A DNA stretch of 64,000 bases from Cellulomonas sp. 73-145 (GTDB taxonomy: Bacteria; Actinomycetota; Actinomycetes; Actinomycetales; Cellulomonadaceae). Under the pieces are notes generated by a model, which ran no database searches, was not told where the DNA came from, and saw only the letters and a program-made list of their open reading frames with translations. Where the stretch lies: the NCBI GenBank assembly GCA_001898185.1, contig MKTI01000001.1:170999-234998 (forward strand), in the 5' to 3' direction. Below are positions 1 to 8,718 of this stretch, one piece after another. Positions within the stretch are counted from its first letter, which is position 1, and the number at the start of each line of letters is the position of its first letter. The translations under genes were made by a program, and so were the position numbers.

Positions 1-608
1 TGCCCGGAGGCGACCCTGGTCGTCCACAGGGACACGTAGTGCAGCGGCATCAGCCGCAGCGCCGGTGTCGCCGTTCCGCTGAGGTTCGGTCCGAAGAACA
101 CGTCGACGATCCAGATGAAGAGGATGAGGACCGCGCCGTTCACCGGTACCCGGACCAGAGTGCCGACCACCGCACCCACCACGAGGTAGGCCACCGCCGC
201 GAGGAACGCGCCCAGGGCGACTCGCAGTGGCTGGTCCACCCGCACACGAAGGACGAGCGCTCCGAGCGCCGCCGCCGCCGATACTGCGGCCAGCACCAAC
301 CCGACCAGTACCCGGGCCGCGGCGAGCTTCACCGCTTTGGCCCCGGCCAGCACCAGCCTCCGGTCCGCCTCGCGCGAGTCGGTGACCTGCAGGTACATCG
401 CCATCCCCGTGACGAAGGCGGCAGCCCAGCCCGCCGTCGCGACCTCGACGGCGGGTCCACCGCCCCGGCCCCCCAGCAGCCGTGCGGCGTCGGCCAGCGT
501 CGGTGCGGCCACCAGGACGAAGGCCACCGGTACGAGCACGAGGACCACGGCCGTGGTGCGGTTGCGGGCGTGGTCCAGCAGGAACCGGCGCACCAGAATG
601 GGTGTCAT
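1..608 (-). CDS. ABC-2 type transporter permease (partial, cut by window edge)
   Basis: The reading frame starts at ATG 608 and runs off the left edge of the window, so about 202 N-terminal residues are visible. Its start overlaps the stop of the ATP-binding gene by four bases (ATGA, 605-608), so the two are translationally coupled. I translated five hydrophobic segments separated by short charged loops, including ones rich in V/L/A near residues 15-35, 95-120 and 130-155, ending with an aromatic-rich segment (ILFIWIVDVFF). This is the layout of an ABC-2 family membrane subunit, which would form an exporter with the neighbouring ATPase. The substrate is unknown. It lies next to csoR but runs downstream of the copper operon, so a link to copper is only positional. 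Confidence 0.7.
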   Translation of the reverse strand, partial: MTPILVRRFLLDHARNRTTAVVLVLVPVAFVLVAAPTLADAARLLGGRGGGPAVEVATAGWAAAFVTGMAMYLQVTDSREADRRLVLAGAKAVKLAAARVLVGLVLAAVSAAAALGALVLRVRVDQPLRVALGAFLAAVAYLVVGAVVGTLVRVPVNGAVLILFIWIVDVFFGPNLSGTATPALRLMPLHYVSLWTTRVASG

Positions 609-1264
609 CTCGGCACCGTGACCCCGTCGCGCAGCTCAAGGATGCGGTCGAACCGCTCCTCGTCCGCCACGAAGTGGCTGATCAGCAAGGTGGTGCGACC
701 GGCGGCGCGGCGCTGCCCCACGATCTGCCAGAACTTCAGGTACGTGTCCCAGTCGAAGCCGGCGTACGGCTCGTCCAGCAACAGCACGGGCGGGTCGGCG
801 AGCAGGGCCAACGCCAGGTTGAGCTTGGCCGCGGTGCCGCCGGACAGGCTCGCCGCCTGCATCGACGCATAACGCTGGAAGCCCAAGGACTCGTACAGGG
901 CCGATCGCGCGGAAAGCACCTGCGCTGACGGCATCCCGTACGCCCGGCCGAAGACCTCGAAGTGCTCGTCGCAGGTCAGCCTCTCGTACAGCTGCGGCTG
1001 CTGCGGGCAGTAGCCCAGCCGGCCCGTCCACGTCACCGACCCGGCGTCCGGCGCCAGTGCGCCGACGAGCACCCGCATCAGCGTGGACTTGCCGGAGCCG
1101 TTCTCCCCGACCAGGCCCACGACCTCCCCACCGGACAGCGCCAGGTCAGCCCCCTGCAGCACCCGGACCGACCGGCGGACCGGCCAGACCCCCGTCCGGT
1201 ACGACTTCTCCACGCCTGTCGCCGCGAGCACAGGACCTGCCCGCGGCCCGCTGTGGGTTCCCAT
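605..1264 (-). CDS. ABC transporter ATP-binding protein
   Basis: This is a 219-residue ABC ATPase if started at the ATG at 1264, which has AAGGAG 11 bases upstream; an in-frame start at 1306 would add 14 poorly conserved residues. It shows Walker A (GENGSGKST), the signature LSGG, Walker B (VLLLDEPYAGFD) and the switch histidine in LLISHF. It powers the permease encoded immediately downstream with an ATGA overlap. Such pairs are typical ABC-2 exporters. The gene follows csoR with a gap of about 57 bases, so co-transcription with the copper operon is possible but not shown. Confidence 0.88.
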   Translation of the reverse strand: MGTHSGPRAGPVLAATGVEKSYRTGVWPVRRSVRVLQGADLALSGGEVVGLVGENGSGKSTLMRVLVGALAPDAGSVTWTGRLGYCPQQPQLYERLTCDEHFEVFGRAYGMPSAQVLSARSALYESLGFQRYASMQAASLSGGTAAKLNLALALLADPPVLLLDEPYAGFDWDTYLKFWQIVGQRRAAGRTTLLISHFVADEERFDRILELRDGVTVPR

Positions 1265-1321
1265 CTCGATCGCCGCTCCTTCCTTCCTCTCGAGCCTTTC
1301 CTTCAAGCGGGGTCGCCCGGC

Positions 1322-1597
1322 TCAGCTACGGACGAGCCGAGCGATCGCCGCCGACGCCTCCCGCAACCGCGTGTCCTGCAGCTCGCCACCGTGCCGGGCG
1401 GCCTCGACCAGGCAATGGCTCATGTGGTCGTCCAGCAGCCCGAGCGCGACCGCCTGCAGCGCCCGGGAGGCGGCGGCCACCTGGGTGAGGATGTCGATGC
1501 AGTAGGCGTCGGCCTCCACCATCCCGGCGATCCCGCGCACCTGACCCTCGATCCGCCGCAGGCGGCGCAGCTGCTCCTGGGCGACCTCGGCGTTCAC
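1322..1597 (-). CDS. csoR: CsoR-type copper-sensing repressor
   Basis: This is a 91-residue all-helical metal-sensing repressor of the CsoR/RcnR (DUF156) family. The GTG at 1597 is chosen because the protein then begins as the family does and the start lies one base from the copA stop. Longer readings of the frame only add out-of-frame copA sequence. The N-terminal RRLRRIEGQVRGI helix is the family signature. The copper ligands Cys33, His58 and Cys62 are all present in the C-x(n)-H-x3-C arrangement of CsoR. In this family Cu(I) binding releases the repressor from DNA. It closes the copZ-membrane protein-copA-csoR operon, and a dyad matching its expected operator lies upstream of copZ (4335-4351), suggesting autoregulation. 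Confidence 0.93.
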   Translation of the reverse strand: MNAEVAQEQLRRLRRIEGQVRGIAGMVEADAYCIDILTQVAAASRALQAVALGLLDDHMSHCLVEAARHGGELQDTRLREASAAIARLVRS

Positions 1598-1598
1598 C

Positions 1599-3878
1599 TC
1601 ACACCGCCTTGGCCACGTGCACGGCGACCTGGGTGGACACCGCGCGGAACCGTCGCAGCCGCAGGCTGTTGCTGACGACGAACACCGAGGAGAAGGCCAT
1701 CGCGGCCCCCGCGATGAGCGGGTTGAGGACGGCCGCGACCGCCAGGGGGATCGCCGCGACGTTGTAGGCGAAGGCCCAGAACATGTTGCCCTTGATCGTC
1801 GCGAGGGTCCGCCGGGCCAACCGCACCGCGTCGACGGCGGCGCGCAGGTCGCCACGGACCGCGGTCAGGTCGCTGGCCTCGATCGCCACGTCCGTCCCGG
1901 TGCCCATCGCGATGCCGAGATCCGACTGGGCCAGTGCCGCGGCGTCGTTGACGCCGTCTCCGACCATCGCGACCACACGGCCCTGTGCCTGCAGGTCACG
2001 GATGACTGCCACCTTGTCCTGCGGGAGCACCTGGGCGATGACATCGGTGATGCCGACCTCGGCCGCGATCGCCCGGGCCGCGCGCTCGTTGTCGCCGGTG
2101 AGCAGCACCGGGTGCAGGCCTAGACCCTTGAGCTCGGCGACGGCCTCCGCGCTGGTCGGCTTGACCGTGTCGGTCACCACCAGCAGACCGCGCACCTGAC
2201 CGTCCCAGGCGACGGCCACAACCGTCCGCCCGGCGTCCTCGGCCAGGTCCAGCTGGGTGCGCAGCGCCTCGTCCATGGTCAGGGCCCACTCCGACGCCAA
2301 CCAGGCCGGCCTTCCGGCCGCGACGAAGTGACCCGAGACCGTCCCGGAGACCCCGAGACCTTGGGTGCTGACGAACGCTGTCACTGCTGGCAAGGCCGCG
2401 CCGCGAGCTCGCGCTCCGGTCGCGATCGCCGCGCCGATCGGGTGCTCGGACGCGTCCTCGAGCGCACCGGCCAGCGACACCAGCTCGTCCTCGTCGACCC
2501 CGGCTGCCGGCACTGCCGCGACCAGGACCATCCGGCCGGTGGTGATCGTCCCGGTCTTGTCCAGCACCACTGTGTCCACCCGCCGGGTGGACTCCAGCAC
2601 CTGCGGGCCCTTGATCAAGATGCCGAGCTGAGCCCCGCGGCCGGTACCGACCATGAGGGCGGTCGGCGTGGCCAGGCCGAGCGCGCACGGGCAGGCGATG
2701 ATCAGCACCGCGACCGCGGCGGTGAACGCCAGCTCCACGCCGCCACCTGCGCCGATCCAGAAGCCCAGCGTGGCGACCGCGAGGGTGATCACCACGGGGA
2801 CGAACACCCCGGAGATGCGGTCCGCCAGCCGTTGCACCGGTGCCTTGCCGCTCTGCGCCTCCTCGACCAGCCGTGCCATCTGCGCCAGCTGGGTGTCCGC
2901 CCCGATCCGGGTGGCGCGGACCACGAGCCGCCCGCCGGCGTTGATCGTGGCGCCGACCACCTCGTCGCCGGGTCCCACCTCGACCGGCACGGGTTCGCCC
3001 GTCAGCATGGACGCGTCCACCGCCGAGGCGCCTTCGGTCACGATCCCGTCGGTCGCGACCTTCTCCCCGGGCCGGACCACGAACAGGTCGCCGACCGCCA
3101 GTTGCTCGACGGGGATCCGCTCCTCGACGCCGTCGCGGAGCACCGCGACGTCCCGGGCGCCCATGGCCAGCAGGGCGCGCAACGCCGCGCCGGACTGCCG
3201 CTTGGCGCGAGCTTCGAAGTAGCGGCCGAGCAGGATGAACACCGTCACGACCGAGGCGACCTCGAGGTAGATCTCGTTCGAGGCGCCCCCGCGCCGCGGG
3301 ATCAGGCTGAAGCCCATCCGCATGCCCGGGTCGCCGGCCGTACCGAAGAACAGCGCGTACAAAGACCACAGCAGCGCGGCCAGCACTCCCGTGCTGATCA
3401 GCGTGTCCATGGTCGCGGCACCATGACGCAGGTTCTTCCACGCCCCCCGGTGGAACGGCCAGCCGCCCCAGACCACCACCGGTGCGGCCAGTGTGAGGGA
3501 CAGCCACTGCCAGTGGTTGAACTGCAACGGCTCGACCGTGGCGAGCACCAGCACCGGCGCGGCCAGCGCCGCGCTGATCACCAGTCGCCGGAACAACGGG
3601 TCCGCTTCGCGGGGCGCGTCCGCCTCCGTCGCGTCCGTAGTGACCACCGGACCAGGGACCGGCGCCGGGTCGTGGATGCGCGCCGCGTAGCCGGTCTCCT
3701 CCACCGCGGCGATGGCCTGCTCCACGCTCGTACCGTCCGGCAGCTCAACGGTGGCTCGCTCCGTCGCGAAGTTCACGCTCGCCTGCACCCCGTCGAGGCG
3801 GTTGAGCCTCTTCTCGATGCGGGCCGCGCACGACGTGCACGTCATGCCCTCGATCTCCAGCTGGACCGCCGTGCTCAC
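1599..3878 (-). CDS. copA: Copper-exporting P1B-type ATPase CopA
   Basis: This 759-residue inner-membrane pump exports Cu(I). An N-terminal HMA domain carries MTCTSC (Cys14, Cys17). After a linker come the transmembrane helices, the actuator domain with TGE, the CPC membrane motif ([14 protein letters not shown], near residue 395), the phosphorylated DKTGT motif, the HP-type SEHP motif and the GDGVND hinge. CPC together with DKTGT places it in the Cu+ class P1B-1. Length and domain order are normal. The start overlaps the stop of the 58-aa membrane protein gene by four bases, and csoR starts one base after its stop, so all four genes are coupled. Confidence 0.96.
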   Translation of the reverse strand: MSTAVQLEIEGMTCTSCAARIEKRLNRLDGVQASVNFATERATVELPDGTSVEQAIAAVEETGYAARIHDPAPVPGPVVTTDATEADAPREADPLFRRLVISAALAAPVLVLATVEPLQFNHWQWLSLTLAAPVVVWGGWPFHRGAWKNLRHGAATMDTLISTGVLAALLWSLYALFFGTAGDPGMRMGFSLIPRRGGASNEIYLEVASVVTVFILLGRYFEARAKRQSGAALRALLAMGARDVAVLRDGVEERIPVEQLAVGDLFVVRPGEKVATDGIVTEGASAVDASMLTGEPVPVEVGPGDEVVGATINAGGRLVVRATRIGADTQLAQMARLVEEAQSGKAPVQRLADRISGVFVPVVITLAVATLGFWIGAGGGVELAFTAAVAVLIIACPCALGLATPTALMVGTGRGAQLGILIKGPQVLESTRRVDTVVLDKTGTITTGRMVLVAAVPAAGVDEDELVSLAGALEDASEHPIGAAIATGARARGAALPAVTAFVSTQGLGVSGTVSGHFVAAGRPAWLASEWALTMDEALRTQLDLAEDAGRTVVAVAWDGQVRGLLVVTDTVKPTSAEAVAELKGLGLHPVLLTGDNERAARAIAAEVGITDVIAQVLPQDKVAVIRDLQAQGRVVAMVGDGVNDAAALAQSDLGIAMGTGTDVAIEASDLTAVRGDLRAAVDAVRLARRTLATIKGNMFWAFAYNVAAIPLAVAAVLNPLIAGAAMAFSSVFVVSNSLRLRRFRAVSTQVAVHVAKAV

Positions 3879-4051
3879 CGCGCCACCTCCGTTGTGTCCA
3901 CCTGCACGACGACCGGACCGATCGTCGTGCCGACCGGGTACGTCCCGGAGTCGGCGCGAAGCGGGCCGACCGCCGCACCGATCCCGAGGCCGGCGAGCAG
4001 GGCGAGCGCCAGCACCAGGGCGAAGGCCGCCAGTCGGCCCGCGTCGCTCAT
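3875..4051 (-). CDS. Small membrane protein between copZ and copA
   Basis: This 58-residue protein overlaps the copZ stop (ATGA, 4048-4051) and the copA start (ATGA, 3875-3878). It has one hydrophobic segment (residues 8-30, rich in A, L and G) followed by an extracytoplasmic tail of about 28 residues. No metal-binding Cys, Met or His cluster is visible beyond the initiator. The tight coupling on both sides argues strongly that it is a real gene. Its function is unknown; a role assisting CopA or anchoring CopZ is conjecture. Confidence 0.75.
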   Translation of the reverse strand: MSDAGRLAAFALVLALALLAGLGIGAAVGPLRADSGTYPVGTTIGPVVVQVDTTEVAR

Positions 4052-4272
4052 GACAGCGCGCCGGTCAGCTCGTACCCGACCTCGGCTACCGCAAGGGCGA
4101 CCTGGGTCGTTTCCAACGGTGCTGCTGAGGTGACCGTGACGGTCGAGACGCCGTCCGGCACAAGCTCGATCTCCACCCGGGTGACGCCCTCGAGCCGGCC
4201 CACCTCGCGGGACACCGACCCGACGCAGTGCCCGCACGTCATGCCCTGCACCTGGTACGTCGTCGTGCTCAT
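4048..4272 (-). CDS. copZ: Copper chaperone CopZ-like (HMA domain)
   Basis: This 74-residue protein is a single heavy-metal-associated ferredoxin-like domain. It carries the metal site GMTCGHC (Cys13, Cys16) and the typical beta-alpha-beta spacing ([12 protein letters not shown]). CopZ proteins carry Cu(I) in the cytoplasm to CopA and CsoR. It is the first gene of the copZ-membrane protein-copA-csoR operon. Its promoter region holds a CsoR-like dyad and a response-regulator-like direct repeat. Confidence 0.92.
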   Translation of the reverse strand: MSTTTYQVQGMTCGHCVGSVSREVGRLEGVTRVEIELVPDGVSTVTVTSAAPLETTQVALAVAEVGYELTGALS

Positions 4273-4334
4273 CTCTCCACCCTTCGACCTGCATCGTGAC
4301 TCCGACCGACGGCCGGACCTGCACGTCTTCCGGT

Positions 4335-4351
4335 ATACCCCTCCCCGGTAT
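4335..4351 (-). promoter_or_regulatory. Putative CsoR operator (ATACC-N7-GGTAT)
   Basis: An inverted repeat ATACC-N7-GGTAT sits 63 bases upstream of copZ, embedded in GGTATACCCCTCCCCGGTAT. Known actinobacterial CsoR sites are GC-tract dyads flanked by TA-rich half sites, which this resembles. The same dyad with the same N7 spacer recurs at 17067-17083 before the second metal operon. No binding data; the assignment is by pattern and position. Confidence 0.65.
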
Positions 4352-4376
4352 CGGTATCCAGCGAGTGCACCGGATC

Positions 4377-4393
4377 TTCATCGAACGTTGATC
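4377..4393. promoter_or_regulatory. Direct-repeat operator, copZ operon / lgt intergenic region
   Basis: TTCATC-GAACG-TTGATC: two hexamers at 11-bp spacing, the geometry bound by OmpR/PhoB-family regulators. It lies 26 bases beyond the CsoR-like dyad, between the divergent copZ operon and lgt. It is one of seven similar sites in the island. Confidence 0.6.
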
Positions 4394-4499
4394 GGACGCC
4401 AGCCGGACCCGAGGGGATCGGGCCTCACCGTGGTCGTCGGGCGCCTCGTCGCGCCATCAGCCGACGCCACCGACGTCGGACCCAGGAGGGGAGATTCAC

Positions 4500-5291
4500 G
4501 TGCTACCGGTGCTGTTCTCGATCGGCAGCTTCCACGTGCAGAGCTATGGCGTCAGCAAGGCGGCCGCCGCACTCGTGGCGATGTGGCTGCTCGGACATGC
4601 GTTCACCCGCCGTGGCCTGCCGAAGGACTCGGCGACCTCGCTCGTGCTCTGGGCGACGATCTGGGGGTTCGTCGGCGCGAAGATCTACTACGTCCTGGAG
4701 CACCTGTCCGACTTCAGCCTGCACCACCTGGGTGGCATGGGCTTCACCTGGTACGGCGGCCTGATCGGCGGCATCATCGCCGGGCTGGTGATCATCCGAC
4801 GGCACGGTCTGCCCATGGCCGAGGTCGTCGGCGCCGCCGCGGCACCCCTCGCCCTCGCCTACGGAATCGGCCGCATCGGCTGCTTCCTGTCCGGTGACGG
4901 CACCTACGGCACACCCACCACGCTGCCGTGGGGCGTGACGTTCACCAACGGCATCGTGCCGACCACCGTGCCGGTGCATCCCACACCGTTGTACGAGACC
5001 CTCGCCGCCGTGTTCATCACGCTCGTCCTCTGGCGGCTCGAGCGGCACCTCGCCCCCGTCGGGGTGTTCGGGGCCTACCTCGTGCTGTCCGGCATCTCCC
5101 GGTTCCTCGTGGAGTTCCTGCGGATCAACACCCCCGTGCTCGGCGGCCTGACCCAGCCGCAGCTGTGGGCGTTGCTCGGAATCGGCATCGGCGGCGCGCT
5201 GATCGCACGGGCAGGCCTGCGCCGCGACGGAGGCCCGCGGCCGGCCACGGCGCCCGCGGCTCTCACGGTGGATGCGAGCTCGGTGGACTGA
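4500..5291 (+). CDS. lgt: Prolipoprotein diacylglyceryl transferase (Lgt)
   Basis: This 263-residue polytopic membrane enzyme transfers diacylglycerol from phosphatidylglycerol to the lipobox cysteine of prolipoproteins. GTG 4500 is the start, preceded by AGGAGG. The Lgt signature region appears as GRIGCFLSGDGTYG near residue 120, followed by HPTPLYE and the C-terminal SRFLVEFLRIN. The family usually has GRxGNFxNxE, so this is a divergent member with Cys and Asp substitutions. Its position beside a DUF305 lipoprotein suggests it processes lipoproteins of the metal island. It overlaps the next gene by one base. Confidence 0.88.
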   Translation: MLPVLFSIGSFHVQSYGVSKAAAALVAMWLLGHAFTRRGLPKDSATSLVLWATIWGFVGAKIYYVLEHLSDFSLHHLGGMGFTWYGGLIGGIIAGLVIIRRHGLPMAEVVGAAAAPLALAYGIGRIGCFLSGDGTYGTPTTLPWGVTFTNGIVPTTVPVHPTPLYETLAAVFITLVLWRLERHLAPVGVFGAYLVLSGISRFLVEFLRINTPVLGGLTQPQLWALLGIGIGGALIARAGLRRDGGPRPATAPAALTVDASSVD

Positions 5292-5701
5292 TGACGACCA
5301 CCGGAACACCCCCGCAGGCCACCTCGAGCCGTCCCCGAACCCTGCGGGGACGACTGGTCACAGCGGCAACAGCAACCGTCGGGGCGATCGTCGGACTCGC
5401 ACCCCACGTCCTGCACCACATCGGACCACTCCTCGGTGTCGCGCTCATCGCAGGCACCGGGGGCACGATCCTCTTCGGGCTCCTCGGGCTGGCAGCCTCG
5501 GTCCCGATGCTCGTGCGCCTGCATCGACGGTTCCGCACCTGGCGCGCACCCGCGCTGGCACTGGCCCTGTTCGGGGTGGCCTTCGCTGTCTCGACGCTCG
5601 TGATCGGCCCGATGATCAGCGGATCGCGGTCCCCCGGGGTCGCACCGGACCCAGCACCTGCCGTCTCTGAACCGGCCCGGCACGCTTCGCACCACGGCTG
5701 A
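5291..5701 (+). CDS. Hypothetical integral membrane protein
   Basis: This 136-residue protein starts at ATG 5291, overlapping the lgt stop by one base. It has three hydrophobic segments (about residues 21-38, 42-64 and 79-100), short Arg-rich loops and a Pro/Ala-rich tail ending HASHHG. The His-rich end could bind metal, but only three histidines are present. I do not recognise the family. Coupling to lgt makes it a real gene in the metal island. Confidence 0.65.
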   Translation: MTTTGTPPQATSSRPRTLRGRLVTAATATVGAIVGLAPHVLHHIGPLLGVALIAGTGGTILFGLLGLAASVPMLVRLHRRFRTWRAPALALALFGVAFAVSTLVIGPMISGSRSPGVAPDPAPAVSEPARHASHHG

Positions 5702-5837
5702 CGCCGGGCGTCATGGACTCTCCCACGCGTCCGTGAACGGCGATCGACGGGCGGCGCGGCATCCCTTCGTGTTGGTCGTCCGGGCCGCCGCCCTCAAGCG
5801 GGTCATCCGACCCGGCCGCCGCTACCCAACGGCGATC

Positions 5838-5854
5838 TTGATCGGAACTTCATC
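5838..5854 (+). promoter_or_regulatory. Direct-repeat operator before DUF305 lipoprotein
   Basis: TTGATC-GGAAC-TTCATC at 11-bp hexamer spacing, 75 bases upstream of the lipoprotein start. It matches the other island sites. Confidence 0.6.
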
Positions 5855-5895
5855 GATCCACCGAGAAGCGCGCGCTGGACGTCCGAGAGACTCGA

Positions 5896-5911
5896 TGGGA
5901 CCAAAGTCCCA
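5896..5911 (+). promoter_or_regulatory. Short hairpin in 5' leader of DUF305 gene
   Basis: TGGGAC-CAAA-GTCCCA forms a 6-bp perfect stem with a 4-base loop, ending 17 bases before the GTG start. It could be an operator or a translational control hairpin; no family match is claimed. Confidence 0.3.
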
Positions 5912-5928
5912 ATCGAAAGGGTCGTCAC

Positions 5929-6549
5929 GTGCGTCCAACATCCCGATTCCGTCGCTGCGGCGCAGCAGTCCTCGGCACGGTCGCACTCGCCGCGTCCATC
6001 GCCGCCTGTGGTCGGGACGCGAGCACCCTGCGGGCCGGTGCGACGACCAGCGCTTCAGCCACCGCCGCCTCGCGGCACAGCGACGCCGACACCCAGTTCG
6101 CGCAGATGATGATCGTGCACCATCAGGGTGCCATCGAGATGGGCGAGCTTGCGGCCTCGAAGGGCTCGACACCTGACGTGCGAGCTCTCGGACAGCGGAT
6201 CGTGGCAGCACAGGGCCCGGAGATCGAGCTGATGTCGGGCTGGCTGGCCCAGTGGGGCGTGCCGTCGCCCACGGCATCGGATCACAGTGCGATGCCCGGG
6301 ATGGAGGTCGGCGGGATGTCGCAGTCGAACGCGACCGACCAGCTCTCAGGGAGCACCGGGACAGCCTTCGACCGGGAGTTCCTGACCTTGATGATCAGCC
6401 ACCACGAGGGTGCGTTGCAGATGGCCGCCAGCGAGCAGGCACATGGTCAGAGCGCGGACGCCCGCAACCTTGCGGCAGCCATCACCACATCACAGACAGC
6501 CGAGATCGAGCAGATGCGCGGCATGCTCGCCGCACTCGGCCCGGCCTGA
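5929..6549 (+). CDS. DUF305 domain lipoprotein
   Basis: This 206-residue protein starts at GTG 5929 with GAAAGG upstream. It has a lipoprotein signal ending SIAAC (Cys27), then a low-complexity linker, then a DUF305 (four-helix, ferritin-like) domain. The two halves each carry the family's HH motif: MMIVHHQGAIEMGELA and LMISHHEGALQMAASE. The paired histidines and nearby Met/Glu residues are thought to bind metal. DUF305 proteins are common in copper and silver resistance regions. The nearby Lgt and Lnt would modify its lipobox. A direct-repeat operator and a short hairpin precede it. Confidence 0.9.
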   Translation: MRPTSRFRRCGAAVLGTVALAASIAACGRDASTLRAGATTSASATAASRHSDADTQFAQMMIVHHQGAIEMGELAASKGSTPDVRALGQRIVAAQGPEIELMSGWLAQWGVPSPTASDHSAMPGMEVGGMSQSNATDQLSGSTGTAFDREFLTLMISHHEGALQMAASEQAHGQSADARNLAAAITTSQTAEIEQMRGMLAALGPA

Positions 6550-6561
6550 GGGGTGCCCCAT

Positions 6562-6606
6562 CCGCGCACGGGGCGCCGCACCAGTCGGTGCAGCGCCCGT
6601 GCGCGG
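6562..6606. terminator. Bidirectional terminator-like hairpin
   Basis: A long imperfect inverted repeat (CCGCGCACGGGG... paired with ...GCCCGTGCGCGG, with an inner GCACC/GGTGC stem) lies between two convergent genes, the DUF305 lipoprotein and the HMA protein. There is no T-run, as is common in high-GC actinobacteria. Confidence 0.6.
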
Positions 6607-6683
6607 CTCGGCGCGGGCCCCGCGGTGCCCTACACGGTGCGACGACAGCAGGTCTACGGCTCGGGACTCGTCCACTGACTGGT

Positions 6684-6974
6684 TCAGGCGTCGCGGCCCG
6701 AGGCGATCGTGGCGGCCAGCAGGTGCGCCGTACCGACGTGCGGTGCGCTCAGAGTGGTGCCGACGGTCAGGGCGAAGCCGGCGCTCTCGACCGCGGAACG
6801 AACGGCGACGGCATCGACTCCGTTCTCGCTGACGAGAACCAGGCGCGTCGCCCCTCCGACCGTGAGGTCGGCTGCCGCCTGTTCGACGGTGTCGAGGGAC
6901 CGGACCCGTTCGAGCAGCTCGGCCAGGCACGTCGCGCATGTCAGGCCCGTTACTTCGAAGTGCGTGACCACCAT
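6684..6974 (-). CDS. HMA-domain metal-binding protein
   Basis: This 96-residue protein starts at ATG 6974 with GAAAGG upstream. Residues 1-70 form an HMA-type fold with the site LTCATC (Cys13, Cys16), the usual Met being replaced by Leu. The last 25 residues (VGTTLSAPHVGTAHLL...) extend beyond a normal CopZ. It could be a second copper or zinc chaperone in the cytoplasm. A direct-repeat operator lies 79 bases upstream. Confidence 0.8.
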   Translation of the reverse strand: MVVTHFEVTGLTCATCLAELLERVRSLDTVEQAAADLTVGGATRLVLVSENGVDAVAVRSAVESAGFALTVGTTLSAPHVGTAHLLAATIASGRDA

Positions 6975-7052
6975 CAGGACCTTTCTGTCCCGCACGGTGT
7001 GCCGGACACGCTTCCACGCTAGGGCGGTAGGGCGCTGCCTTCGTTGCGGACC

Positions 7053-7069
7053 GATCAAGGTTTGATGCA
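7053..7069 (-). promoter_or_regulatory. Direct-repeat operator before HMA gene
   Basis: Read on the minus strand: TGCATC-AAACC-TTGATC, hexamers spaced 11 bp, upstream of the HMA gene and just past the end of the M23 gene. Confidence 0.5.
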
Positions 7070-7071
7070 GG

Positions 7072-8457
7072 TCACAGCCCGAGGTACGGCGCCGGATCGG
7101 TGGTCGCACCGTTGATGAACACCTGGAAGTCCAGGTGGCATCCGGTCGAGACACCGCCGGTCATGCCGGCATAGCCCAGCACTTGGCCCGCTTTCACCGC
7201 CTGCCCGGCGGACACCGCGAAGGTGTTGAGGTGGTTGTACGCCGTCATGAACGACGCGCCGTTGACCCAGCCGTGGTCCACCACGACACGGTTGCCGTCC
7301 CCGTAGATGGTCTGCAGCTTCAGGACCGTGCCATCCCGACCCGCATACACCGGCTGGTTGCAGCGGTCTTCGAGGTCGATGCCCGCGTGCAATCGCCAGA
7401 TCTTCAGGATCGGCTGCAGGCGCATCCCGTAGGGCGAGGTGACGACGATCGGGCTGTTCGCGGTCGGGTTGACGAACCACGCGCCCGCGCTCGCAGGAGC
7501 AGGTGGCCGAGGGCTCGTCGGACGGCTCGACGCCGCCTGCGCCGCCTGCTGCGCGACGATGCTGGCCAGCTCCTTGCCCAGCTGGGCCTGGGCAGCGTCG
7601 ACCTGCGCCTGCTCCGCCTTCGCCTGCTCGATCCGACCCTCGACGGCCGACTGCTGAGCGGCCTGCACCGCGACGAGCCGGTCCAGCTGGGCCTTCGCCG
7701 ACCCGGCCTCAGTGGCGGCCTGGTCCGCCACGAGCACGGTCTGGTCGGCGTCTGCCTTGAGCCCGTCGATCCGGGTGCGCACGGCTGCCAGCCGCACCTG
7801 CGCGTTGCGGTCCTCAGCGGACGCAGACTGCAGCTGGTCGAGCACCTGTTGCTGCGTTCGCTGAGCCGCAGAGGCGAGAACGAAGCGGTTCACGAAGTCC
7901 TGGGAGTCACTTGCGTCCAGGACCGCAGAGAGCGCGGACGCGTCGGCGGCCGCACCTGTCTGGTAGGCCCGCCGAGCCATCGTGCCGATGGCCGCCCGAA
8001 CCTCCGACGCGCGCGCGGTCGTGGAGGCGGCGGCGACGGCGAGCGTTCGTTCCTCGGCGCGGGCATCGGCCAGCTCCGCACCGACCCTTTCGGACTCGCG
8101 CTGCGCGGCCGCCAGGGCCGCATTCGCGTCGTCCACCTTCTGCTGGGCCGCAGGGAGCTGCGCCTGTGTCGTCTGCACGGCCGCCACGGCGTCGGCCAGG
8201 TCTGCGGACAGGTCTTCCAACGACGCGTCCAGCTGAGCCCGTGTCGCCGTGTTCGCCTCGATCTGGGCCTGCGTCTGCTTCCGCCGGTTCGCCAGATCGT
8301 CCGCGGTGGCCGGAGCAGTCTGTCCCGCCACGAGGACGAAGGCGATGGACAGCGTTGCCGCCAGGCCCGAGCGCATCCACCCGCCGGCACGACGCCTGCG
8401 CGTACGACTGACGTCGCCGAGGGGACCAACTGCGACGGGGCTGACTGCCACGGTCAC
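7072..8457 (-). CDS. M23-family (LytM-like) secreted peptidase with coiled coil
   Basis: This 461-residue protein has a signal peptide (hydrophobic stretch near residues 30-45, cleavage probably after ATA), a long Ala/Gln-rich coiled coil (about residues 55-300), a Pro/Ser linker and a C-terminal M23 peptidase domain. The coiled coil plus M23 layout resembles EnvC/NlpD amidase activators and actinobacterial cell-wall peptidases. The first zinc motif is present (HAGIDLED) and so is a catalytic-type His (YNHLNTF), but the usual HxH is HLD (GCHLDFQV), so the last zinc ligand is changed. The GTG at 8457 lacks a clear ribosome site; ATG 8376 is possible. A decayed paralogue lies at 17255-18270. 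Confidence 0.85.
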   Translation of the reverse strand: MTVAVSPVAVGPLGDVSRTRRRRAGGWMRSGLAATLSIAFVLVAGQTAPATADDLANRRKQTQAQIEANTATRAQLDASLEDLSADLADAVAAVQTTQAQLPAAQQKVDDANAALAAAQRESERVGAELADARAEERTLAVAAASTTARASEVRAAIGTMARRAYQTGAAADASALSAVLDASDSQDFVNRFVLASAAQRTQQQVLDQLQSASAEDRNAQVRLAAVRTRIDGLKADADQTVLVADQAATEAGSAKAQLDRLVAVQAAQQSAVEGRIEQAKAEQAQVDAAQAQLGKELASIVAQQAAQAASSRPTSPRPPAPASAGAWFVNPTANSPIVVTSPYGMRLQPILKIWRLHAGIDLEDRCNQPVYAGRDGTVLKLQTIYGDGNRVVVDHGWVNGASFMTAYNHLNTFAVSAGQAVKAGQVLGYAGMTGGVSTGCHLDFQVFINGATTDPAPYLGL

Positions 8458-8466
8458 CGCACCCGG

Positions 8467-8718
8467 CTACACAGTCGCGGCGTAGGCCGCAGGATCGGCG
8501 TCGAACAGGTCGACGCAGTGCGCGCAGCAGAAGTAGTACCGCCGTCCGTCGACATCGCGGACGCGACCGTCGCGCTCCGCTTCCGAGCGGACCGTCATGT
8601 TTCCCCGGACCGCGCAGACGACGAGCTCCTCGCCGGGGCCGGCGACCGCATCGTGACGGTGGCCGTGCCCGTGACCCTGACCGCGCCCACCCTGGCCCGC
8701 CGCGTGATGGTCACACAT
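8467..8718 (-). CDS. YHS-domain metal-binding protein, His-rich N-terminus
   Basis: This 83-residue protein starts at ATG 8718 with GAAGGAG six bases upstream. An N-terminal His/Gly-rich stretch (CDHH, then HGHGHGHRHD) precedes a YHS/TRASH-type domain with Cys35 and the motif RYYFCCAHCVDLF. YHS domains bind soft metals and often accompany CPx-type ATPases. It is divergent from the response-regulator gene and lies nine bases before the M23 gene, so the two may form an operon. Confidence 0.82.
   Translation of the reverse strand: MCDHHAAGQGGRGQGHGHGHRHDAVAGPGEELVVCAVRGNMTVRSEAERDGRVRDVDGRRYYFCCAHCVDLFDADPAAYAATV

Noticed and set aside
2328-4133. Long plus-strand open frame (601 codons) opposite copA
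   Set aside because: It lies entirely antisense to the conserved copA, and its translation is Arg/His/Pro-rich without motifs. It is a shadow frame of high-GC DNA.
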